From Nitrobacter sp. 62-13 (GTDB taxonomy: Bacteria; Pseudomonadota; Alphaproteobacteria; Rhizobiales; Xanthobacteraceae): a stretch of DNA of 43,954 bases. Under the pieces are notes generated by a model. The model was not told the DNA's origin, ran no database searches, and saw only the letters and a program-made list of their open reading frames with translations. The DNA lies in assembly GCF_001896955.1 (NCBI RefSeq), contig NZ_MKRN01000189.1, positions 400 to 44,353 on the forward strand, read 5' to 3'. The position numbers and the translations under genes were made by a program. Positions 25,665 through 33,991 of the stretch are shown here, one piece after another. How positions within the stretch are numbered: the stretch's first letter is position 1; every line of letters begins with the position of its first letter.

Positions 25665-28600
25665 ATGGCGAACAATCCCAAGAAGGTCAAAGATCCGACG
25701 GAAGTCGCTCTTTCCGCCATTCAGGAGGCGCTGAACGTCGGCGAGGCCTCCGCGGGCAGTCCGGACCAGGGCCGCCCGGACGTCGCGCCGCCGTTCTCCC
25801 CCGCGGCAGGGCATGGCGAGGATGGGTTTGACGTCCGCGGCACCGCCGACCGGCCCTCATTCGATACCTCCGAGACACCGGTCTTCACGCGGCGTCCCGC
25901 CAACGACGATCGCGAAACGATCGGACAGATTCTTCAAGCTATCCAGAACAACCGCCCGGCCCGAAATATTTATACGCTCGCCTCGCTTTTCGCTGGCGTC
26001 TGGATTCTCGGCGCCGGCTTTCTGACCATCAGCTTCCTGCCCTCGCTGCAGGCCGCAATGGGTCAGGGCAGCGGCGGCACGCTTGCCCTCACCGGCCTGA
26101 TCGCCCTGTTTTTCGCCCCCGTTCTGCTGTTCTATTTCTTGGCGAGCCTGGCCTGGCGCGGACAGGAACTGCGCATGATCGCGCAGTCGATGGCGCAGGT
26201 AGCGATCCGGTTTTCCGAACCGGAGGGGCTGGCCAGCGACTCGGTGGTGACGGTCGGCCAGGCGATCCGGCGTGAAGTCGCCGCGATGGGCGATGGCGTC
26301 GAACGCGCCATCGCGCGCGCCGGCGAACTGGAAGCCCTGGTCGCCAACGAGGTCGCCGCGCTGGAACGAGCCTATTCCGACAACGAGGTTCGGATTCGGG
26401 CATTGCTTCAGGATATCGCGCTCCAGCGCGACAATCTCGTCGGCCAGGCCGAGCAGGTTCGCAGCGCCATCTCGGGTGTCCAGATCGACCTGCGACACGA
26501 CATCGCACTGATCAGCGATGCCATCGCCTCGCGCGTCGACGAGGTCGCAAAAGGCATCACCGGTGCGCTGGAAGAGCGCGGCGAGCACATCACGACGGCG
26601 CTCAGCAACGCCGGCGACAATATGATCCTCGCTCTCGGCGAACGTGGCGGCGACCTGCTCGACCGGCTCGAGGAAGCCAGCGCCGAGACCGCGCGCGCCG
26701 TGCTCGATGCGAGCGAGCGCCTGACCAGCAGCCTCAACTTCAAGACCGGTCACGTCCACGACGAGTTCGCCGATCTGGCCGACCGCGTCCATGAGATGCT
26801 CAACGAGCGGGTCGACCGGATTACGAACGAATTCGAGCAGAAGTCGGCCTCCATCGTCGAAGGCATTTCCGACCGCACCGAACAGGTCCACGACTCGCTG
26901 AAGAATTCCAGCGACTCCTTGCTGGTGGAACTCGAGCTTCGCGGCGCCGACCTCGCCAGCAAGATCGACGATGCCGGCAACCGGCTGGCAACCCGGATTC
27001 TTTCATCCGGCGACAAGGCCGGCGAAGCGCTCGACGTCACGGTCAATACGCTGGTCGCCAAGGTCGCCACTCAGACCGAAACCGCGCACGATACGCTCAG
27101 CCTCCAGATGAGCGCGTTCGATCAGCTCATGAAGGACCAGGGCAGCGAGCTTGCGGAAAAGTTCGCACGCGACAGCGGTACGCTCGGCGCGCTCATAACC
27201 CGCCACATCTCTGAATTCGACCGTACCGTGAAGACGTTCGGCGGCGAGATCGTCGATCGCCTCGGCCAGCGCACCGAAGATATTGCCCGGAGCATGAAGG
27301 CCTATGTCGATACCTTCGATTCGCGCCTGGCGTCCAATGGCGGCGAGATCAGCGCCGCGCTGGATCAGCGTCTGCTGCAGTTCGAAACCACACTCCAGTC
27401 GGGCGTCAGCAATCTCGACGCTTCGTTCGATGCCAAAATCAAGTCCTTCGACGAGTCCGTCAACGGCCGCCTCGCCGTGCTCGAACAAGCCTTCGACTCG
27501 CGCGCGAAGTCGGTCACGGCGACGATCGAGAACCGGCTTGTCACCCTCACCTCGTCGCTGTCCGACGGCGCCGCTCATGCGATCGGCTCGATCGAGAGCC
27601 GCCTCGCCCACTTCGCAACCTCGCTGAGCGACGGCGCAACTGAGGCCGTTGCGGCGCTCGAAGGGCGCATCTCGGGAGTGACCGAAACCATCGACGATCG
27701 CAGCGCGATGCTTGCGAACACGATCACGGCGCGATTCCAGGAAATTCACCAGGGTCTCGACGAGCGCGTCGGCCTCGTCGCGACCACGATCGAAACGCGC
27801 GTCGCCCAGTTCGAAGACCTGCTTGGATCGCGGGTCGAAGCCGTGGCCGGCCGCTTTGAATCCAGCGGACGGCAGGCCAGCGAGGCTCTGCTGGTGCGCG
27901 CCGAGGAGCTGTCGCACGGCATCAAGTCCCATGTCGACGACGCGGAGCGCTCGCTGACCAATCTGGTGGTCAATACCAGCGAAACCATTCAGACCGGCGC
28001 GCGTGCCGCCCAGCAATCCCTGCTTTCGGTTTCGACCGAAGTGGGCGCCCAGTTGCAATTGACCTCGACCGAAGTGGAGCGCGCACTGACCTCGGCCGGA
28101 ACCGCCGCCGCCAACTCCATCGTCAACAGCGCCCGCGATGCGCAGACGACGCTGATCAACTCGTCGGCCGAAACGGCGAGCCGGGTCAAATCCCTGTCGG
28201 CGGAAATCGAGCAGGCGCTGTCGGCCGCCGGCACCAACACGGCGGACGTCGTTCTCGCCGGCGCGCGCGCGGCGCAGACCACGCTGGTCTCCGCTTCCTC
28301 GGATGCCGCGACGCACGTCAAATCGCTCGCGAGCGACATCGAGCGGACGATGACGGCGGTCGGCACCAACACGGCCGCCGCCATTCTGGGCAGCGCACGC
28401 GAGGCCCAGACCACGCTCACCACCGCCTCGGCCGATGCGGTCGGTCACGTCAAATCGCTGGCGAGCGACGTCGAGCGGACATTGACTGCGGTTGGCGCCG
28501 ACTCCGCCGCCGCCATTCTCGGCAGCGCACGCGAGGCCCAGACCACGCTCACCACCGCCTCCGCCGACTCCGCCAGCCAGATCAAGGCGATCTCTCTGGA

Positions 28601-30635
28601 TATCGAGCGCTCCCTCCACGCGGCGGCGGCGAATACCACGGAGATCATTCAGGCGAGCGCGCAGAATGCGCAGGCCGCCCTCGTCTCCGCGTCGAATGAA
28701 GTCAGCACCAAGGTCAAGTCGGTATCGACCGACGCCGAGCGCCTGATCTTTGCCGCCAGCGGCAGCTTCAGCACGACGATCACGGGTAAAACCGACGAAG
28801 TCGTCAACTATGTCCAGCAGCAGACCGACCGTCTCTCGCAGATGATCGACAGCAAGCGGGGAGCTCTGGTCGAAGCTCTCGGCGGCAAGGCCGATCAGCT
28901 CAACTCCGATATCAGCCGCGTCACCGCCGATGCCCTCAAGTCGATCGAGGTCAAGGGCCAGGCATTCTCGCAATCGATCGCTGCGAACGGCTCCGACGTC
29001 GTCCGCACCATCACCAACGCGGGTGAGCTGGCGACAAGCGCGGTCACCAAGTCGATGAAGGATCTCGAGCAGGCGTCCCGCTCGGCCATCGAGCAGTCGC
29101 GGCAGGCGTCCATCACGGCCGTCACCGACATGCAGGAGACCAGCAAGATCCTCCGCACCGATACCGTCGCGCTGTTCGAGCGGTTGCGAGAAGGCAACAT
29201 CCTTCTTCAGGAGGTCCTCACCGGCGCGCACGAAAATCTCAATTCGCTGGAGCGTGCGCTCGTCACGCGCGTCGCCGATTTCGTATCGACCATGAAGGAT
29301 GTCACCTCGCAAAACGGTCTCGCGACGCAGACGCTCGAAGATCAATTGGCGGTGTTCAACGCCAAGGCTTCCAAGGCCCTTGACGACTTGAGCACGCTGT
29401 CCAACCAGTTCGAGACGCATGGCCACATTCTGGTCGAAGCTGCGGCGCGGGTCGAGCAGAGCAACCAAAGCGCCGCATTGTCGGTCGAGGAACGCAAGTC
29501 CGTGCTTGAATCGCTCGTGACGACGATTGACTTGCGGACGACCGACTTCGATCAGCGTTTGACGCGGTTTACGAGCCTGCTTGATGAATCGCTTGCCGCC
29601 GCCGAAGAGCGCGCGCGCGATATCGCACGGGTGGTGGCCGAGACCGCCGGCGTCGGATCGGCGGCGATCAGCCGCCAGTTCGAAGCCGTTCGCACGACGG
29701 CCGAGGAAGAACGCCGCCTGACCTCCGAATCCATGAGCGAGATTTGCCAGCAGGCGACGGAGGAAGCCGACGCCATGCTCCGACGGTCCGCCGACAAGTT
29801 CGCGGCCCTGGTTCAGGACATGAAGCAGATGACCGCGGAGATGCACACGGAACTCGAAGCAACGCGCAACGAGCTTCGTCGCGGCGTGCTCGAGATGCCG
29901 CAGGAAGCGGCCGAGAGCACCTCCCAGATGCGCAAGGTGATCGTCGATCAGATCGAAGCGCTCGCCGAGCTCAACCGGATCGTCGCCCGCCATGGTCATG
30001 GGTTCGACGTTGTCAGCAACGGACGATCGGCTTCGCAGCGCGAGGAAGAACCGGTGGCGGCGGCGGCCAGCAGCCGCGCCACGACGACGACACGCTCCGC
30101 GTCTCGCATGCGTGACAGCGGCAGCGCGTCGAACCTACCGCCGCCCGACCTCGGCGCTCCGTCATCCCGCCGCACGGACACGCCTCCCCCCGGCCCCGCG
30201 AACGAAGACCACGGGGGCGACGACTGGCTCTCGGATCTCCTGAACCGAGCCGACACCGGCAACGACCGGCGTGGGCGACCCGCGCAGCAGGCTGCCGCGA
30301 ACCCGCTGGATTCGCTGTCGCTCGATATCGGCCGCCTGATGGATCGCAACCTTGCCGGGGAGATGTGGGACCGCTACCAGCGCGGCGAACGCAAGGCCTT
30401 CAGCAAACGTCTCTATACGCCCGCCGGCCAAAAGACGTTCGACGAGGTCGCCCGCAAATACCGGACCGACCGCACGTTCAAACAGACGGCCGATCGCTAC
30501 ATCGCCGAATTCGAGCGCCTTCTGGACGAAGTCGCGCGCGACGAGCGCGAGCCCAGCGCGATCCGGGACCATCTGATGTCGGAGACCGGGCTGGTCTATA
30601 CGTTGCTCGCCCATGCGGCGGGACGGCTCGGATAA
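25665..30635 (+). CDS. Giant membrane-anchored coiled-coil protein, GPR/RgsE-like polar growth protein
   Basis: This is a 1656-residue protein from ATG 25665 (GAGG upstream); the 36 extra residues of the longer frame lack support. Order: disordered N terminus (1-95); two membrane segments (about 103-126 and 139-163); about 1300 residues of helical, Ala/Ser/Glu-rich apolipoprotein-like repeats with RV..-type 11/22-residue periodicity; seven 44-residue repeats (about 753-1060); more coiled coil; a charged Pro/Ser linker (about 1460-1540); and a compact C-terminal domain (about 1545-1656, with MWDRYQRGERKAFSKRLYT and FKQTADRYIAEFERLL). This architecture fits the Growth Pole Ring protein of Agrobacterium (over 2000 residues) and RgsE of Sinorhizobium, which organise polar growth. 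No HAMP or chemoreceptor hairpin is seen. The family call rests on architecture, not alignment. It is convergent with the mla operon. Confidence 0.72.
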   Translation: MANNPKKVKDPTEVALSAIQEALNVGEASAGSPDQGRPDVAPPFSPAAGHGEDGFDVRGTADRPSFDTSETPVFTRRPANDDRETIGQILQAIQNNRPARNIYTLASLFAGVWILGAGFLTISFLPSLQAAMGQGSGGTLALTGLIALFFAPVLLFYFLASLAWRGQELRMIAQSMAQVAIRFSEPEGLASDSVVTVGQAIRREVAAMGDGVERAIARAGELEALVANEVAALERAYSDNEVRIRALLQDIALQRDNLVGQAEQVRSAISGVQIDLRHDIALISDAIASRVDEVAKGITGALEERGEHITTALSNAGDNMILALGERGGDLLDRLEEASAETARAVLDASERLTSSLNFKTGHVHDEFADLADRVHEMLNERVDRITNEFEQKSASIVEGISDRTEQVHDSLKNSSDSLLVELELRGADLASKIDDAGNRLATRILSSGDKAGEALDVTVNTLVAKVATQTETAHDTLSLQMSAFDQLMKDQGSELAEKFARDSGTLGALITRHISEFDRTVKTFGGEIVDRLGQRTEDIARSMKAYVDTFDSRLASNGGEISAALDQRLLQFETTLQSGVSNLDASFDAKIKSFDESVNGRLAVLEQAFDSRAKSVTATIENRLVTLTSSLSDGAAHAIGSIESRLAHFATSLSDGATEAVAALEGRISGVTETIDDRSAMLANTITARFQEIHQGLDERVGLVATTIETRVAQFEDLLGSRVEAVAGRFESSGRQASEALLVRAEELSHGIKSHVDDAERSLTNLVVNTSETIQTGARAAQQSLLSVSTEVGAQLQLTSTEVERALTSAGTAAANSIVNSARDAQTTLINSSAETASRVKSLSAEIEQALSAAGTNTADVVLAGARAAQTTLVSASSDAATHVKSLASDIERTMTAVGTNTAAAILGSAREAQTTLTTASADAVGHVKSLASDVERTLTAVGADSAAAILGSAREAQTTLTTASADSASQIKAISLDIERSLHAAAANTTEIIQASAQNAQAALVSASNEVSTKVKSVSTDAERLIFAASGSFSTTITGKTDEVVNYVQQQTDRLSQMIDSKRGALVEALGGKADQLNSDISRVTADALKSIEVKGQAFSQSIAANGSDVVRTITNAGELATSAVTKSMKDLEQASRSAIEQSRQASITAVTDMQETSKILRTDTVALFERLREGNILLQEVLTGAHENLNSLERALVTRVADFVSTMKDVTSQNGLATQTLEDQLAVFNAKASKALDDLSTLSNQFETHGHILVEAAARVEQSNQSAALSVEERKSVLESLVTTIDLRTTDFDQRLTRFTSLLDESLAAAEERARDIARVVAETAGVGSAAISRQFEAVRTTAEEERRLTSESMSEICQQATEEADAMLRRSADKFAALVQDMKQMTAEMHTELEATRNELRRGVLEMPQEAAESTSQMRKVIVDQIEALAELNRIVARHGHGFDVVSNGRSASQREEEPVAAAASSRATTTTRSASRMRDSGSASNLPPPDLGAPSSRRTDTPPPGPANEDHGGDDWLSDLLNRADTGNDRRGRPAQQAAANPLDSLSLDIGRLMDRNLAGEMWDRYQRGERKAFSKRLYTPAGQKTFDEVARKYRTDRTFKQTADRYIAEFERLLDEVARDEREPSAIRDHLMSETGLVYTLLAHAAGRLG
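27921..28844 (+). repeat. Seven in-frame 132-base tandem repeats inside the giant gene
   Basis: Units begin every 132 bases from 27921 (28053, 28185, 28317, 28449, 28581, 28713), each coding 44 residues of the pattern (V/I)KSLxxDIERxLxxxGxNTA...AREAQTTLxxAS. Units four and five share a 40-base identical run (from about 28388 and 28520), which points to recent duplication; outer units are more diverged. Four 11-residue turns per unit fit an apolipoprotein-like helix. Confidence 0.85.
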
Positions 30636-30693
30636 GGCCCAGCTTTATCGGTTTCGTAGCGGTACCGCGGTCGACGATCCGAAGATCGCGCGT

Positions 30694-30797
30694 GACGAGT
30701 CTGTTTCAACTGCGTTGAATCAGACTCGTCGCTTATCTTTGTGTTTAAGCCCGATCCTTCCCGAAGACCGGTTCCCCTTTTCAGGACCATGCTCTAG
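30694..30797. repeat. Two-hairpin GCATGATC/GAGTCTG repeat, inverted copy
   Basis: The arms GACGAGTCTGTTTCAAC (30694-30710) and GTTGAATCAGACTCGTC (30714-30730) pair at 16 of 17 bases. A second, worn hairpin ends in CATGCTCTAG (30788-30797). This is the element of 23160-23264 in the opposite orientation. It is the first of three repeats stacked between the giant gene and mlaD. Confidence 0.8.
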
Positions 30798-30959
30798 TGT
30801 GGTGGTTCAGAAATTCGCTTCATTTCTCTGCAAGCGCTCCAAGCGAACTTCTGAACCTAAACCACACTAGAATTATAAATTCGCTAGTGCCCTTTCGAAT
30901 CAGAAGTTCGCTCCGGGAGGCGCTGCATAATGAGGCGAACTTCAGATTCAGGGCACTAG
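30794..30959. mobile_element. Composite double-hairpin element, copy 1 (CTAG-bounded)
   Basis: There are two palindromes, 30794-30870 and 30884-30959, each starting and ending with CTAG and each holding GAAGTTCGC-type arms, separated by a 13-base AT-rich spacer. The whole unit is matched by the reverse complement of 39576-39742, including spacer length. The ends can be read as TA duplications within CTAG, the target favoured by IS630-type transposases, so a non-autonomous MITE is likely. A REPIN-like origin is the alternative. No transposase gene is in the window. Confidence 0.8.
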
Positions 30960-31020
30960 TTTCTTGATTTGACGCGTTGCCTTCGTGCGAACCGAAGTCC
31001 ACTTCGCTCGGAAACGCTAG
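30956..31020. repeat. TTCTTGATTT-ACGCG repeat, copy 1
   Basis: From CTAG (30956) through TTCTTGATTTGACGCG and CCACTTCGCTCGGAAACGC to CTAG (31017-31020). The second half of the repeat at 42725-42830 matches it closely. It shares its first CTAG with the composite element and ends seven bases before the mlaD stop. Confidence 0.8.
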
Positions 31021-31026
31021 GCAGCC

Positions 31027-31923
31027 CTACGGCCGCCTCGGAGGGCGGGCGGGCGTCGCCGGAGCCGGCGAACTGCCGGTCGCCGCGCTGCCGCTGGCGC
31101 TCGCACCGAACAGCAAGCGGGTGGGGTTGCGATCGAGATTATTGACCGCCCGGCTGATGTCGCCAAGGGTGCGGCGGCCGTCGGCCATCAGCGCGCCCGA
31201 GCGCTTGTTGAAGTCCTCGGCAAGTTCGCGAATCGATTTCACCGCCGGAAGCAATTCGCCCCCCGCCTTGCCGCCTGCGATGGCGTCGAGGCCGAGCATC
31301 AGGTCATCGGTCTTGGCCATGACCCCGTCGGCCTTGCTCATGACATCGTTGAACTTCTGCACCAGGTCGCCGATTTTCTCGGCGTTGTGAGCGAGCGAGG
31401 CCGTGAAGGTCTCGACATTCTGCAACGTGTTTTTTACCGCCGTTTCGTTCTCGGCGACGACGCGATTGACGTTCTGCAACGCCGCGCGGATCGACTCGGT
31501 CACGTCCTGCAGGCCCGCCGGATCGGCGGTGAGGATCGGAACGCCGTCCTGATCGAGCGGCACCGGCGGCGCCGCCTCCTCGCCGCCCTTCAGAGAGATC
31601 GCAGCAACGCCGGTCAGTCCCTGGAATTCGAGCCCGACCCGGGTGTCCTTCCGAACCGGAGCAGCGTTTTCGACCATCGCAAGCGCAACGACGCGGCGCG
31701 GATCGTCGAGCTTGACCGACACCACTTCGCCGACGCGGATGCCGTTGAAATTCACGCTGCCGCCGTTGCGCAGGCCCGAAGCCGAACCCTCGAACACGAT
31801 GCGAAGCGGGCTGCGCGCCTTGGTGGTGTGAAGACTCTGGAACCAGAGAACGAAACCGAAGGCCGCCGCGATCACCGCAAGCGTGAACGACCCGATCAGG
31901 ACGAAGTTCGCCCGCGTTTCCAT
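31027..31923 (-). CDS. mlaD: MlaD-type MCE domain lipid-binding protein
   Basis: This is a 298-residue protein. ATG 31923 is preferred over a TTG at 31947 because GGAG precedes it. One N-terminal membrane anchor (about 6-28, FVLIGSFTLAVIAAAFGFVLWF) is followed by a single MCE domain (about 40-118, with GSASGLRNGGSVNFNGIRVGEV and LEFQGLTGVAAISL). After it comes a long helical region (about 140-270) and a Pro/Ala-rich tail. MlaD-type proteins form a ring on the outer face of the inner membrane that passes phospholipids between MlaFE and the periplasm. It is the last gene of mlaE-mlaF-mlaD, with its start 21 bases after the mlaF stop. The helical tail is longer than in E. coli MlaD (183 residues) and recalls PqiB/LetB-like extension. 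Confidence 0.9.
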   Translation of the reverse strand: METRANFVLIGSFTLAVIAAAFGFVLWFQSLHTTKARSPLRIVFEGSASGLRNGGSVNFNGIRVGEVVSVKLDDPRRVVALAMVENAAPVRKDTRVGLEFQGLTGVAAISLKGGEEAAPPVPLDQDGVPILTADPAGLQDVTESIRAALQNVNRVVAENETAVKNTLQNVETFTASLAHNAEKIGDLVQKFNDVMSKADGVMAKTDDLMLGLDAIAGGKAGGELLPAVKSIRELAEDFNKRSGALMADGRRTLGDISRAVNNLDRNPTRLLFGASASGSAATGSSPAPATPARPPRRP

Positions 31924-31943
31924 CAAATCCGCTCCGGTACCGC

Positions 31944-32714
31944 TCAACCTACGACGGCGCGGGCGCGCTTGCCGTGAAAATAGGCTTTCAGCCAGGGATG
32001 CTGGGAGGCCAGCATATCGGCCATCGACCCTGCCGCAATGATCTTACCGTTCCCTAAAACGGCGATGCGATCGCAAGCTGTATGAAGGCTGTCCAGGTCA
32101 TGGGTTACCATGAAAACCGTCAGCCCCAAAGTTCGCTGCAGCGTCCGCACCAGGTCGTCGAAGTCCCCTGCCCCGATAGGATCAAGGCCCGATGTCGGCT
32201 CATCGAGGAAAACCAGCTCGGGATCGAGCGCCAGCGCGCGGGCCAGCGCCACCCGCTTGATCATCCCGCCGGACAGTTCGGACGGATAGCGGTCCGCAAC
32301 CTCCGGCCGCAGTCCGACCATGCCGAGTTTGGCGACGGTGATCTCGTCGAGCAGGCGTTGCGAAACGTGGAGATATTCCCGCACCGGGAACTGGATGTTC
32401 TGGCGGACGTTCAGCGACGAAAACAGCGCGCCCTGCTGAAACAGCACGCCCCAACGGCGCTCGACCGCCCGCCGTGCCGTTACGTTCGCGGTTTCCAGAT
32501 CGACGCCGAAAACCTCGATGCTGCCGCCGACCTTCGGCACGAGCCCGATGATGGTTCGCGTCAGCACGGATTTTCCGGCGCCCGACGGGCCGACGAAGCC
32601 GAGGATCTCGCCGCGCTTCACATCGAGACTCAAGCCATCCAGCACCTTCGTGGCGCCGAACCGGACGGAGACGTCGCGGACGCGGATGATGGGATCGGAT
32701 GCGTCGCCAACCAT
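31944..32714 (-). CDS. mlaF: MlaF-type ABC transporter ATPase
   Basis: This is a 256-residue protein. ATG 32714 starts MVGDASDPIIRVRDVSVRFG; the frame continues upstream as antisense to mlaE, which is not real. Walker A is GPSGAGKS (42-49), the signature LSGGMIKRVALARAL, and Walker B ELVFLDEPTSGLDP, followed by the switch histidine in THDLDSL. LSGGM(I/Q)KR is the MlaF-type variant. It powers retrograde or anterograde phospholipid movement by the MlaE permease and MlaD. It sits two bases after the mlaE stop and is followed by mlaD, so all three are one operon. Confidence 0.95.
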   Translation of the reverse strand: MVGDASDPIIRVRDVSVRFGATKVLDGLSLDVKRGEILGFVGPSGAGKSVLTRTIIGLVPKVGGSIEVFGVDLETANVTARRAVERRWGVLFQQGALFSSLNVRQNIQFPVREYLHVSQRLLDEITVAKLGMVGLRPEVADRYPSELSGGMIKRVALARALALDPELVFLDEPTSGLDPIGAGDFDDLVRTLQRTLGLTVFMVTHDLDSLHTACDRIAVLGNGKIIAAGSMADMLASQHPWLKAYFHGKRARAVVG

Positions 32715-32716
32715 TC

Positions 32717-33853
32717 CTACATCCCGATCGAGGCGAAGAAGATCGCAAACAAGCCATCCATCACGATGACGAAGAATATTCCTTTCACGACCGACGACGT
32801 GGTGCGCCGGCCGAGCGATTCCGCGCTGCCCTGTACGGCGAGTCCCTCGACGCAGGCGACGATCCCGATCACGGCTGCCATCACCGGCGCCTTGATCATG
32901 CCGACGACGAAGTGATCGATCGAGATCGCGTCGCGCAACCTGATGAGAAACGCCTCGGGCTGAACGCCGCCGTAAAGCCACGTCACCAGGCCGCCCCCAT
33001 AGAGCGCGGCGATCGCGCCGAGAAACGCCAGGATCGGCAGCGCGATCACAAGCGCAAGCATCCGCGGCAGGACCAGCACCTCGATCGGATCGAATCCCAT
33101 GGTGCGCAGCGCGTCGATTTCCTCGCGCATCTTCATGGAGCCGAGTTCGGCGGCGTAGGCGCTGCCGGAGCGACCGGCCACCATGATCGCAACGAGCAGC
33201 ACGCCGATTTCCCGCAGCACGAGGACACCGAGCATGTCGACGACAAAAATATCCGCGCCGAATTTCCGGAAATGAAAGATGCCCTGCTGCGAGATGATGC
33301 AGCCGATCAGGAAGGTGATGAGAACGATGATCGGAACCGCGCGCCAGCAAACCTGTTCGAGATGATGAACGGTCGAGGTCAGGCGAAACGACCGCGGATG
33401 GCGAATGACCCGGCCGCCGGCGGCCAGCACCGCGCCCAGCATGCCGATGAGGCCGGTCAGCGTCGTTCCGAACCCGACAACATTGCGCCCGACGTCTTCG
33501 AGCAGGCCGGTCAACGCGCTTTGGCGAACCGCCGGCGAAACTGCGGAGGCGGGAACGCGGCGGACCTCGTCGACCAGGCTTGAATAATTCAGCGAAAGCC
33601 CCGCGATCGTTGCCTCGATGCCGCCTTGCGTCAGATTGCGGCGCAGGCGTTCGATCAACCATGCACCGAACGTATCCAGTCCCGAGATCTGCGACACATC
33701 GATGAAGATACCGGACCGGCTGCCGGCCAGCTTTTCTGCATCCGCCACCATCCGCTCAAGCGCCGGCGCGAAGCGCGCCGTCCAGGGGCCGGCCGCACTG
33801 AGCCCCAGCGCGTCGCCTCGCGCAATCTGCTGCAGTGTGGGGCTATCACCCAA
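32717..33853 (-). CDS. mlaE: MlaE-type phospholipid permease with N-terminal STAS domain
   Basis: This is a 378-residue protein. The start is a TTG at 33853 with GGGAG at eight bases; there is no ATG upstream in frame. Residues about 1-100 form a STAS-like domain (IFIDVSQISGLDTFGAWLIERLRR); in E. coli the STAS protein MlaB is separate. The permease domain (about 120-378) has the MlaE pattern: FGADIFVVDMLGVLVLREIG, GRSGSAYAAELGSMKMREEIDALRTMG and FAIFFASIGM at the end, with about five to six membrane segments. It moves phospholipids with MlaF and MlaD. It is first in the operon and divergent from the epimerase gene. Confidence 0.92.
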   Translation of the reverse strand: MGDSPTLQQIARGDALGLSAAGPWTARFAPALERMVADAEKLAGSRSGIFIDVSQISGLDTFGAWLIERLRRNLTQGGIEATIAGLSLNYSSLVDEVRRVPASAVSPAVRQSALTGLLEDVGRNVVGFGTTLTGLIGMLGAVLAAGGRVIRHPRSFRLTSTVHHLEQVCWRAVPIIVLITFLIGCIISQQGIFHFRKFGADIFVVDMLGVLVLREIGVLLVAIMVAGRSGSAYAAELGSMKMREEIDALRTMGFDPIEVLVLPRMLALVIALPILAFLGAIAALYGGGLVTWLYGGVQPEAFLIRLRDAISIDHFVVGMIKAPVMAAVIGIVACVEGLAVQGSAESLGRRTTSSVVKGIFFVIVMDGLFAIFFASIGM

Positions 33854-33991
33854 AACCAGCTCCCGGCCCGAATCTCTGCTATTATTAAGGCGAAGCTTTT
33901 AACATGACGTCAGCAGCTCGTGGTGCGATATCCTTCCCGCTCACAGCCGTCTGCATGCATTCGGACCTGCCCAATTTCGGACTTGCCCAAT

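Noticed and set aside
27921-28844. CRISPR array
   Set aside because: The repeats are contiguous, in frame, 132 bases long and imperfect, with no spacers; they code for a helical repeat.
27003-29999. 998-residue open frame on the minus strand inside the giant coiled-coil gene
   Set aside because: It is antisense to a clearly coding repeat protein; high GC and biased codons of the plus strand keep the opposite frame open. Its product is Arg/Gly/His rich with no family pattern.
25665-30635. Giant protein as a methyl-accepting chemotaxis receptor
   Set aside because: No HAMP domain, no conserved signalling hairpin tip and no periplasmic sensor domain between the two membrane segments.
32715-33662. 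Fusion of MlaF with an extra 315-residue N-terminal region
   Set aside because: The extra part is antisense-frame reading across mlaE; ATG 32714 gives a normal-length ATPase.
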